Below, piece after piece: positions 44,301-51,859 of a stretch of DNA of 64,000 nucleotides (the first letter of the stretch is position 1; each line of letters begins with the position of its first letter). The position numbers and the translations under genes are program-made. The DNA is taken from positions 62,001 through 126,000 of the forward strand of contig NZ_JNXE01000033.1 of the NCBI RefSeq assembly GCF_000716605.1, read 5' to 3'. Source of the stretch: Streptomyces sp. NRRL F-525 (GTDB taxonomy: Bacteria > Actinomycetota > Actinomycetes > Streptomycetales > Streptomycetaceae). The notes beneath the pieces were generated by a model. The model was given only the letters and a program-made list of their open reading frames with translations. It was not told where the DNA came from and did no database searches.

Positions 44301-44628
44301 CGCCGCTGCCGCCCGCGCAGCCCGTGCCGGACATGTGGGTGAGGCTGAACCCGCGGATGCGGGTGGCGTCGTACTGGTAGCCGCCTGGCGCGGCCGTGCT
44401 GGTCGCGCTGCCTCTGGTGTTCTCCGGGCTCCAGGAGAGCATGCCGAAGGGCACGACGGCGCCCGGGAAGACGTTGCCGCCGTTCTTGGTGCCGATCAGC
44501 GGATCGACGTAGGCCGTGGGGTCCTTGACGAGTTGCGGCGGGGCGGCGGCGGTCGCCGCCAGGGCGGGGGTGGCACCGCCGACCGCGAGTGCGGCGGCGA
44601 GCAACAGGGACATGGGACGGAAACGCAT
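41353..44628 (-). CDS. secreted GH92 alpha-mannosidase with NEW3 domain
   Basis: Exo-alpha-mannosidase, 1091 residues. Signal peptide MSLLLAAALAVGGATPALA (about 6-25). The GH92 N-terminal beta domain begins DPTAYVDPLIGTKNGGNVFP; RIRGFSLTHMSGTGCAGGSG is a typical substrate-loop; the catalytic Glu 651 is in DNEPSVNVPYLYDYAGAP and the base region is GNDDLGEMSSWYVFSALGMY. After the core comes a NEW3-type beta domain (about 850-945) and a C-terminal beta domain with AAYNNTGVSDDTGEH and VTYTDGSTDVIDLSFTDW. ATG at 44628 with AGGAGGGG 7 nt upstream. It has the standard acid residue, in contrast to its neighbour. Confidence 0.92.
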   Translation of the reverse strand: MRFRPMSLLLAAALAVGGATPALAATAAAPPQLVKDPTAYVDPLIGTKNGGNVFPGAVVPFGMLSWSPENTRGSATSTAAPGGYQYDATRIRGFSLTHMSGTGCAGGSGDIPFYPYAGEVTSSPASDTKDAVYASDFSHTDETAEPGHYKVGLASGVTADLTATARTGSGRFTYPADKPASLLIRTANSEVGSTDSSVTIDPKTNTVSGSVTSGNFCGYLDPEGQRAYYTLYFTATFDRAFKTTGTWQDDKLTPGSTSTTGGTGGFSTGGRPVAGKGAGGYVEFEPGTGPVGVKVGISYVSQAGAKANLAAENPPKRTFDAVEDAAHRAWRDQLGAIKVGGGTDTERTTFYTALYHSLLHPNVISDVDRRYTGSDGKVHKVGRGHQAQYGTFSGWDIYRSQVQLLTLLSPRTGSDIAQSLYELAQQNGGVWDRWLHGASGTHVMNGDPSPTALAGIRAFGGTDFDLKGALASLVQAATVPTAQDLSSSGKPVLSVGQRPSLDKYLNLHYMPSVSNAWGGAAETLEMSTADFALSQLATAAGKKSTAADFAQRAQWWQNNFNIAADPTGGYIANRKADGSWVTGFTPGTGNGFVEGTAAQYTWMVQHNPAGLFAAMGGTDKALARLDSFFHEADGSWAFTGSGGDKSELDNEPSVNVPYLYDYAGAPYKTQETVRAAMKQLWTTDPAGIPGNDDLGEMSSWYVFSALGMYPQVPSRAELTLASPLFERVEITRPHGNDISIRAKGAATDAPYIQSLKVNGRSTQQPWLSSSIVRNGGTLDYTLSTTPNRTWGSDPADAPPSFRTGEQPYQIGVGPTAATLAPGDTTKVNIKALSLNGGTGPEVRYTVETPAGVTATPAQGTVVDGSQDITLTAATDVQQGFYDVKVTVTSGGTSYEQPVSLTVAAPGTLLAAYNNTGVSDDTGEHDEADYDGGGWSYSLQALEAAGLTPGGAGTVDGLGFTWPSSPNGRPDNVSAAGQTVQLPQAASTLSFVGSAVNGNQQTKATVTYTDGSTDVIDLSFTDWTVGGGGGTVQYGNEVVARTAYRNVAGADKDPVATYVFATKPFAAPSGKTIKSVTLPDDPDLHVFTLAVN

Positions 44629-44782
44629 GACGCGGCCCCTCCTCCTTCGGACGGGTCGCGCACCACAGGTCGCACAAGCCGCAGGGACAGTAACGTGCGC
44701 CACCCGTACCAGGGAAGAGCGCGTGTGCCGGTGGGGGCACGCGGGGTGCCCACCCGGACGGCGCCCGCAGGCCAACTGGGTT

Positions 44783-44839
44783 GACATCGTTGTCCGTTGG
44801 GGCGGTAGAGTCATATACAGACCATTCGACAACGTTGTC
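44783..44839. promoter_or_regulatory. paired operators before GH92 gene 2
   Basis: GACAACGTTGTC at 44828-44839 (perfect) and GACATCGTTGTC at 44783-44794 (one change), 45 bp apart centre to centre and flanking the predicted promoter of the gene starting at 44628. This is the same element as at 37075. Confidence 0.65.
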
Positions 44840-44907
44840 GCACCGCAGTGCCGTACCAAGCCACGCACCACCCGGGCAGGCTGAACCCCCATTCCCTGCC
44901 CGGCTCG

Positions 44908-44938
44908 CGGACCCGGTGGCCCCCGACCACCGGGTCCG
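44908..44938 (-). terminator. LPMO terminator
   Basis: CGGACCCGGTGG and CCACCGGGTCCG form a perfect 12-bp stem with a 7-nt loop, starting 14 nt past the LPMO stop. Confidence 0.88.
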
Positions 44939-44952
44939 CCCCGAGCACTGGC

Positions 44953-46047
44953 TCAACCGACCTGGCAGGGAAGGGCAGTTGCCGGGTCACCGCCGTCGCC
45001 GTTCACGACGTAGCCGAAGGTGGCGCTCTGCCCCGGAGTCAGTGAGCCGTTCCAGTCGGCGTTGTGGACCATCACGTCCTGGCCGCTGTAGGTCGGGTTG
45101 CCATTCCAGAGGCTGGCGACCGACTGGCCTGCGGGGAGTGCCCAGTTGACCATCCAGCCGAGCATCGGGACGTCACCGGAGTTGGTGACGGTCACCTCGG
45201 ACTGGTAGCCGCCGGGCCAGGTGCCGGTCGTGTGCCGGGTGGCCGAACAGACGCCGGGTACCGGGTCGGTGGGGTTGCCCGGGTCGTGAATACCCGTCAC
45301 TTCACCGTTGCCGCCGTCGAATACGACATCGGAGCAGGAGTAGAAGGTCTCCGTGCTGTCCGAGCGCTGCCACACCATGTAGATGATGTGGCGCCCCGAC
45401 TTGTTCGCCGGAAGCTGCCCGGTCCAGGAGTAGTTGGCCTCGACCGTGCCCGGGGTACCGTTGAGCGGCGGGTGGTCGACCGTGAGGAACGGGGTGTCCT
45501 CCATGTCGTCCCAGGTGAGTGCCTTCGTCGGGTCGAAGCCGTCCTTGGTGATGTAGACGTAGAACCAACCCGGGTGCGCCGCCCAGGCGTTGTACGAGAA
45601 GTCGACCGTCGCGCCCGAGGTGAGATGCGTCAACGGCCAGTCGTCGCGCGGGAGATCGAAGCCCGTGAAGTTCGGATTGCCGCCGCTGCACAGCGAACCG
45701 TCCGGCACGAAGCCCCGGGTGCGGCCGGCGCCGTCGGAGCGCAGCACCGAGAACCAGTTGTAGAACGGCGTTGTCCCGCTGACCTGTTGGGCCGCCCTGC
45801 ACGCCTGGTTGACCGGTTTGATCTCGCCGGTGTCGGTGAGCGCGTCCTGCCAGCAGAGGAAGGTGCGACTGCCGGGTTTCATGGGGGTGCCATGGGCCTC
45901 CGCGCGGCCGCCCGTGGCGAGGATCAGGGCCAGGGCGGGGACGGTGGTGAGGAGTGCGAGGAGGACGAGGAAGAGGGCTCGGTGGGGGGTGGGGCGCGGT
46001 AATCGCGGTGCGGAGCGGGGAGTTGGGGGTGATGTTGTCGTAGGCAT
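44953..46047 (-). CDS. AA10 lytic polysaccharide monooxygenase with CBM2
   Basis: Secreted copper enzyme that oxidatively cleaves crystalline polysaccharide. 364 aa. A long signal region (hydrophobic ALFLVLLALLTTVPALALIL) ends before H52 of AHGTPMKPGSRTFLC, the N-terminal His that starts the copper histidine brace; the second His is H158 in NAWAAHPGWFYVY. The sequence HGxxMxPGSRTxLC, the long loops and DPTKALTWDDMEDTPF resemble the cellulose-active CelS2 group rather than chitin-active ones. After a Pro linker, residues about 260-364 are a CBM2 (TWPGGYQSEVTVTNSGDVPM, Trp-rich, ending ALPCQVG). A perfect CebR box lies about 106 nt upstream, consistent with cellulose induction. Confidence 0.93.
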   Translation of the reverse strand: MPTTTSPPTPRSAPRLPRPTPHRALFLVLLALLTTVPALALILATGGRAEAHGTPMKPGSRTFLCWQDALTDTGEIKPVNQACRAAQQVSGTTPFYNWFSVLRSDGAGRTRGFVPDGSLCSGGNPNFTGFDLPRDDWPLTHLTSGATVDFSYNAWAAHPGWFYVYITKDGFDPTKALTWDDMEDTPFLTVDHPPLNGTPGTVEANYSWTGQLPANKSGRHIIYMVWQRSDSTETFYSCSDVVFDGGNGEVTGIHDPGNPTDPVPGVCSATRHTTGTWPGGYQSEVTVTNSGDVPMLGWMVNWALPAGQSVASLWNGNPTYSGQDVMVHNADWNGSLTPGQSATFGYVVNGDGGDPATALPCQVG

Positions 46048-46152
46048 GACAGTTCTACGTCCCTTCGGTCGGCGGGTGCGAGGAACGTGCGAGGGTGGAT
46101 GCGTGGGGTGGGGCGACCCGGCCACCCGGCGGGTTCCGGACCGCCGGGCGGG

Positions 46153-46166
46153 TGGGAGCGCTCCCA
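46153..46166. promoter_or_regulatory. CebR operator for the LPMO gene
   Basis: TGGGAGCGCTCCCA is the exact CebR/CelR consensus, and the symmetry extends to 18 bp (GGTGGGAGCGCTCCCACC). Cellobiose/cellotriose releases CebR. Confidence 0.9.
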
Positions 46167-46184
46167 CCCCACTTGTCCGTGAAG

Positions 46185-46550
46185 TTAGCGCGGACTGGGG
46201 TGGCTGTAAACGGCGGGGGCGTGCGAAGTAGCGCTTGGGGCGGGGTTGTTCGGGAGGCGAGGGTGTTCGGGTTCGGGGTGGGTCTCGGGGCGGCTCGTTC
46301 GGGAGCCGGAGGCTTGTCCCGTTGAACCCCGCGTGGGGGAAGGCCAGTTGGAGACATCCGTGCCCAGGCGTGGTTCGCCGTCGCGGAACGTCTTCAGCCG
46401 GTTGAACGCCGTGTCCGCGACGGCCACGACCTGCTCACGGCCCGACAGGGCGAGTCGCTCCCGCGCCGCATAGACCTGGTGATCACCGAAGGCCGCCTGC
46501 GCGAGGTTGAGAGCCGTGCGGTATTCGCCGTGATCACGAGCCGGTTCGGC
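46185..46550 (-). pseudogene. remnant coding fragment
   Basis: The minus strand reads ARDHGEYRTALNLAQAAFGD then HQVYAARERLALSGREQVVA and ADTAFNRLKTFRDGEPRLGT, protein-like with normal Streptomyces codon use, but no start codon: the frame is closed upstream by the stop codon of the neighbouring gene and runs into low-complexity sequence after about 46345. It looks like the middle or end of a lost gene. Family not recognised. The rest of the gap (46167-46330) shows nothing beyond the CebR box. Confidence 0.3.
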
Positions 46551-46838
46551 TTACCCGCGCCAGGGATTCGGGTTGGCGTCGATGGCTGTCCGCACCGCTT
46601 TCAGGAGTGTTGCCGGGCCGGGGGCCTGCTCCCACTCCGCGGCGGTGTAGTTCATGGTGGAGCGCGCCCCCAGGGCGTCGATCTCCACGGTCCGACTCCC
46701 CTTCCGGTCGGGGCCGGTGACGCTCAGGCGCAGGTACCGGACGTGGAAGCGTTTGGGATGGTTGCCGAAGATCTCCAGTACACGACCGTCGAACGAGTAC
46801 AACTGGTGGCCGATCACGGCCGTGATCTCGTCGTTCAT
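46551..46838 (-). CDS. small conserved hypothetical protein, 95 aa
   Basis: Function not recognised. Soluble; MNDEITAVIGHQLYSFDGRV, RFHVRYLRLSVTGPDRKGSR and TVEIDALGARSTMNYTAAEW form a beta-rich domain, compatible with a PH-like fold of the type seen in small actinobacterial proteins (inference). A helix with TLLKAVRTAIDANPNPWRG ends it. No clear ribosome site. Divergent from the GH27 gene. Confidence 0.55.
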   Translation of the reverse strand: MNDEITAVIGHQLYSFDGRVLEIFGNHPKRFHVRYLRLSVTGPDRKGSRTVEIDALGARSTMNYTAAEWEQAPGPATLLKAVRTAIDANPNPWRG

Positions 46839-47014
46839 GCGGGGGGAACCCTATGCACGGCGATCAGTCGGTGCCAGATCCCCGTCTCTTGACCCAGTTT
46901 TGGCCAACCGCGCCATGTGGTGACTGGCGTTCGGTCCTGTTCACTTGTCGCGTCCACGGGGTTGGTTCTTGACGGTTTCTGAGTCGGGTGAGCGTTGCGA
47001 TGGAGGAACAGCTC

Positions 47015-49282
47015 ATGAGAAGACAGATCCGCGGTGCACTGGCCGCGTTCACCGGAGCGCTGCTGCTCACCATGGGGATCACCGCGACCGGCGGCCATTC
47101 CGCGCGAGCCGATGACAACGGTGTCGGGCTCAAACCCGTGCTGGGGTGGAGCAGTTGGAGCTTTGTGCGGCGCGATCCGACCGCGCGGACCATCGAGGCG
47201 CAGGCGAAGGCCCTCAAGACCAGCGGGCTGGCGAAAAACGGCTTCGTCTACGCCAACGTCGACGACTTCTGGTACCAGTGCCCGGGCAGCCAGGGGCCGG
47301 ACGTCGACCAGTACGGCCGCTGGGTCACCGACCCCGTCAAGTTCCCGCCGCGCGGCGGTGAGAACGGCGTCCAGGTCGTGGCCGACTATGTGCACTCCCT
47401 GGGGCTGAAGTTCGGGCTCTACGTCACTCCCGGCATCTCCCAGCAGGCCGTCGCCAAGAACACCGCGATCGAGGGATCGCCGTACCACGCGCGGGACATC
47501 GCCACCACGGCGACGGAGAGCAACTACAACTGCGGCGGCATGGTCGGCATCGACTACACCAAGCCCGGCGCGCAGACGTTCATCGACTCGTGGGCCGGTC
47601 AGTTCGCCGGGTGGGGTATCGACTACCTGAAGATCGACGGTGTCGGCACGTCCGACCAACAGGACGTCCAGGCCTGGTCGGACGCCCTGCATCACACCGG
47701 GCGGCCGATCCATCTGGAGCTGTCCAACAACCTCGACATCAACAACGCGGCCACCTGGAAGAAGCTCTCCAACGGCTGGCGCACCGGCGGCGACATCGAG
47801 TGCTACTGCGGTCCTGACGACAGCAGTTACCCCCTGACCACCTGGGCCTCCATCGCCTCCCGCTTCGACCAGGTCGCGGCCTGGGCACCGTACGGCGGGC
47901 CCGGCGGTTACAACGACTACGACTCCCTGGAGATCGGGAACGGCGCGAACAACGGCCTCACTCCCGACGAGCGCAGGACGCAGATGAGTCTGTGGTCGCT
48001 GGCCGCCTCTCCGCTCATCCTCGGCACCGATCTGACCCGTCTCGACCCGGCCGACCTGGCTTTGTTGAAGAACACCGACGTCCTCGGCGTCGATCAGGAC
48101 GGCATCGACGCCAAGCGGATCTCCTCGGACACCAACTCGCAGGTGTTCGCCAAGACCGAGGGCGACGGGGATGTCGTGGTCGGTCTGTTCAACACCGGGC
48201 CGGCTCCCCGTGAAGTCGCCACGACCGCGGGCGCGTTGGGGCTACGCGGGGCGCGCGACTACGCCCTGCGGGATCTCTGGAGCCACCGACTCACCGAGTC
48301 CTCCGGCCGGATCGCCGCCAATGTGCCCGCGCACGGTGTGGTTCTCTACCGGGTCCACGCCACCCACCGCACGGTGACCGGCGCGGCTCCGGACGTCTCG
48401 TTCGGGCTCGACTGGGCACCTGCGCCCAGCGACAGCACCACCCGTACCGTGACCGCCGTCCTGTCCGACAACGGGTCGCGGTCGATCACCGATGCCGATC
48501 TGACCCTGACCGGGCCGGCTGGCACGAAGATCACCACTCGCTCGGTCACGCGGGCCCGGGCGGTTCGTGGCGGGCATGCGTTGAAGGCCGTCTACTCCGC
48601 GTCCATCCCGCCCTCGGCGAAGCTCTTCGCCTCCAACGACTTCCAGGGGACGGCGAGTTACCGCTTCCGGTCGGCGGGGAGGACCCGGCTGACCGCCGGT
48701 GACACGATCACCGTCAACCACCAAGTCACCGCCCCTTACCGGACGTTCGCGTCCACCACCGCGAGCTTCAGCGAGTCCGGCAGCCAACTCGGCATCCGGG
48801 CGCAGGGTGCGGACCTGTACAACGGCACGAACGAGTACGGGTCGATCTATCTGCCGGGTGCCGAGCACGACGGTTCGGTTACGACCGTGAAGCTCAACTC
48901 GCAGTCGGACACCGACGTTTGGGCGAAGGCCGGGATCATGGTCCGCAACGACATCACCCAGCCCAACACCTCCCCCGGGTACGTGGCCCTCGTCGCGACC
49001 CCGGGCAACGGCTACCTCCTCGACTGGGACAGCGACGGCGACGGAAAGCTCGACTCGCAGGATTCCGCCGGTACCGCCGCCTACCCTTCGTGGCTGAAGC
49101 TCGTCCGTGACGGCACGTCGTACAGCGGCTATTACTCGACCGACAACGCCACCTGGAACCTGGTCGGGACGATCGACGTTCCGACCGCCGCGGCCACCCA
49201 GGACGTCGGCCTGACCCAGACCTCGCACGCCTCGGGCACCACCGGCGAGGCCGACTTCGACTCGTTCACGACCACGCCGTAG
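47015..49282 (+). CDS. secreted GH27 alpha-galactosidase-type glycosidase with NEW3 and C-terminal carbohydrate-binding-like domain
   Basis: 755 residues. Signal peptide about 1-34 (TGALLLTMGITATGGHSARA). GH27 TIM barrel at about 40-360: LGWSSWSF, YANVDDFWY, nucleophile D208 in DYLKIDGVG, acid/base D260 in WRTGGDIECYC; a C-terminal beta-sandwich follows to about 440. A NEW3-type domain is at about 455-560 (SFGLDWAPAP) and a jelly-roll domain at about 575-755 (ASFSESGSQLGIRAQGADLY, DVWAKAGIMVRND, YLLDWDSDGDGKLDSQDSAG). ATG at 47015 with GGAGG 8 nt upstream. It releases alpha-galactose (or beta-L-arabinopyranose, also found in GH27) from polymers such as galactomannan. Confidence 0.9.
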   Translation: MRRQIRGALAAFTGALLLTMGITATGGHSARADDNGVGLKPVLGWSSWSFVRRDPTARTIEAQAKALKTSGLAKNGFVYANVDDFWYQCPGSQGPDVDQYGRWVTDPVKFPPRGGENGVQVVADYVHSLGLKFGLYVTPGISQQAVAKNTAIEGSPYHARDIATTATESNYNCGGMVGIDYTKPGAQTFIDSWAGQFAGWGIDYLKIDGVGTSDQQDVQAWSDALHHTGRPIHLELSNNLDINNAATWKKLSNGWRTGGDIECYCGPDDSSYPLTTWASIASRFDQVAAWAPYGGPGGYNDYDSLEIGNGANNGLTPDERRTQMSLWSLAASPLILGTDLTRLDPADLALLKNTDVLGVDQDGIDAKRISSDTNSQVFAKTEGDGDVVVGLFNTGPAPREVATTAGALGLRGARDYALRDLWSHRLTESSGRIAANVPAHGVVLYRVHATHRTVTGAAPDVSFGLDWAPAPSDSTTRTVTAVLSDNGSRSITDADLTLTGPAGTKITTRSVTRARAVRGGHALKAVYSASIPPSAKLFASNDFQGTASYRFRSAGRTRLTAGDTITVNHQVTAPYRTFASTTASFSESGSQLGIRAQGADLYNGTNEYGSIYLPGAEHDGSVTTVKLNSQSDTDVWAKAGIMVRNDITQPNTSPGYVALVATPGNGYLLDWDSDGDGKLDSQDSAGTAAYPSWLKLVRDGTSYSGYYSTDNATWNLVGTIDVPTAAATQDVGLTQTSHASGTTGEADFDSFTTTP

Positions 49283-49331
49283 GTCTGCGGCGACGACGGC
49301 GACGCGCGTCCGTCCGGTGCCCGGTGCTTCT

Positions 49332-50866
49332 CTAGACCGGTGCCGTGCGGGCGCGCATCGCCGGTTCCGCGGGCGGGAGTTCGGTGGCGGCGGCCGGGAG
49401 TTCGATGGTGAACTCCGTGCGGCCCGGGACGCTGGTCACGTCGATACGGCCGCCGTGGGCGCCGGTGATCGCCGTCGCGATGGCCAGGCCGAGGCCGGAG
49501 CCGCCCTCCTTGCCGCCCGCCCGGGCGCGGGAGGCGTCGGCGCGGGTGAAGCGTTCGAAGACCGTGGGGAGGAGGGCCGGGGGGATGCCGGGGCCGTCGT
49601 CACGGACCCGGATGACGACGGTGCGGTCGGCGGTGGCCTCGACGCTCGCCGTGACCGTCGTACCGACAGGTGTGTGCATCCGGGCGTTGGCCAGCAGGTT
49701 GGCCAGCACCTGGTGCAGGCGGGCCTCGTCGCCGATGACCAACGCCGGGGCGTCCAGGGAGAGTTGGAGCTGCCAGTCGTGGCCGGTGCCGGCCGCTCGC
49801 GCGTCCCACACCGCCTCGGCGAGCAGCGCCGCGAGGTCCACCTCGGCGGACTGCAGCGGCCGGCCCTCATCGAGCCGGGCGAGCAGCAGGAGGTCCTCCA
49901 CCAGGCCCGTCATGCGTGCCGACTCCGCGGTGACCCGGCGCCAGGCGAGGCCCGGTTCGATGCGGTCGGTGCCGCGGTTCATCAGCTCGGCGTAGCCCGC
50001 GATGGAGGCCAGCGGGGTGCGGAGTTCGTGGCTGGCATCGGCGAGGAAGCGGCGCATGCGTTCCTCGCTGCGGCGCATCTGCTCCTCGCTGCGCTGGCGT
50101 TCGGCGAGCGAGGACTCGACGTGGTCGATCATGCGGTTGAGCGCGGCGCCGACCTGGCCGGCCTCGCTGCCGGGGTCGGTGTCCCGCTCGGGGACCCGGG
50201 TGAGGGCGGTGACCTCGCCGTGGCCGAGCTGCGAGCGGGAGACCTCGACGGCGGTGGCGGCGACCCGGCCCAGCGGCCGTAGCTGCCGTCGGATGACGAC
50301 CGCGCACAGGCAGCCCGCCGCGGTCAGTCCGGCGAGGGCGACGCCCGCCTCGACCGCCACCATGCCGCTGATCATGCCCTGCACGTCGTCCATCGGGAGG
50401 CCGGTGAGGACCCGGACGCCATCGCTGTCGAGGGCCGTGAGCCGGTAGGTGCCGAGGCCGGGCACGGTCCTGGTGTGCATCGCGCTGTCGGCGGTGACGC
50501 CCGCGAGGGCCGCGCGCTGGGCGGCGGTGAGGTTCTGGGGCGGGGCGTCCTGCCTGACGACGGCCGCGGCGATGATCGTGCCCTTGTCGTCGAACCGTGC
50601 GGCGAGCGTCCCGACGGCGTGGCCGTTCTCCATGAGGAACCCGAGGTCGCCGTCGAAGTCCGGGTGGTGCTGGGCGCCGCCCAGGCTGCGTTCGGCGGCG
50701 TTGCCGACCCGGTCGTCCAAATTGCCCAGCAGATAGGCGCGTTGGACGAACACGGTGGTGAGGGCCATCGCGGCGCACACGACGACGAGGGCGGCGCTGA
50801 TGAAGAGGAGGAGGCGGGTGCGCAGCGAACGGCCGTGCAGGCGGCCCCGGTTGCGGGTACGGAGGT

Positions 50867-50870
<4 letters not shown>
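49332..50870 (-). CDS. sensor histidine kinase
   Basis: Membrane kinase of a two-component system, 512 aa. TM1 at about 18-42 (LLLFISAALVVVCAAMALTT), an extracytoplasmic domain of about 110 residues (signal unknown), TM2 at about 158-182, HAMP at about 183-240, HisKA with H281 in FLADASHELRTPLASIAGYA, and HATPase with LANLLANARMHTP (N box), VRDDGPGIPP (G1) and GGSGLGLAIATAI (G2). Its ATG overlaps the response-regulator stop by 4 nt, with GAGGA in the regulator's last codons. Regulated target unknown; the secreted-protease gene lies divergently upstream of the pair. Confidence 0.93.
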
Positions 50871-51592
<722 letters not shown>

Positions 51593-51859
51593 GTCCCGAT
51601 TCTGTCCCGGCCTGCTGGGGGAATCCTGTGTTCCACCTGAGCCACAGCCGTGCGAACGGGCGGGAGGACACGGGCAGGCGACCCGCGCCGACCGGGCCCG
51701 CCGACCAGCCGCTTCGCCAACTTCCTTGGCCGAAGCGGGCGTTGGCACTCTTGTGCCACCTGATTCCCTTGAGCCGCCGTAGACCCCGCACTCACTCTGA
51801 TGACTGGCTTCCGCTCACCGTGCGGAAGCGTTTCCGCGTTCAGGGGAGGATGTCCACCC
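51593..51859. promoter_or_regulatory. divergent promoter region of the two-component pair and subtilase
   Basis: 267 bp. The main signal is the palindrome GCGGAA-GCGT-TTCCGC at 51822-51836 (16-nt core with a four-base centre), about 24 nt before the subtilase start. The Shine-Dalgarno GGGGAGG follows it. Confidence 0.45.

Larger units (their letters stand above)
44629..44952. promoter_or_regulatory. GH92 gene 2 control region and LPMO terminator
   Basis: 324 bp without a gene. It holds the GH92 Shine-Dalgarno, an AT-rich minus-strand promoter (GTATATGACTCTACC) at about 44806-44820, two operators around it, and the LPMO terminator at its right end. Confidence 0.55.
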
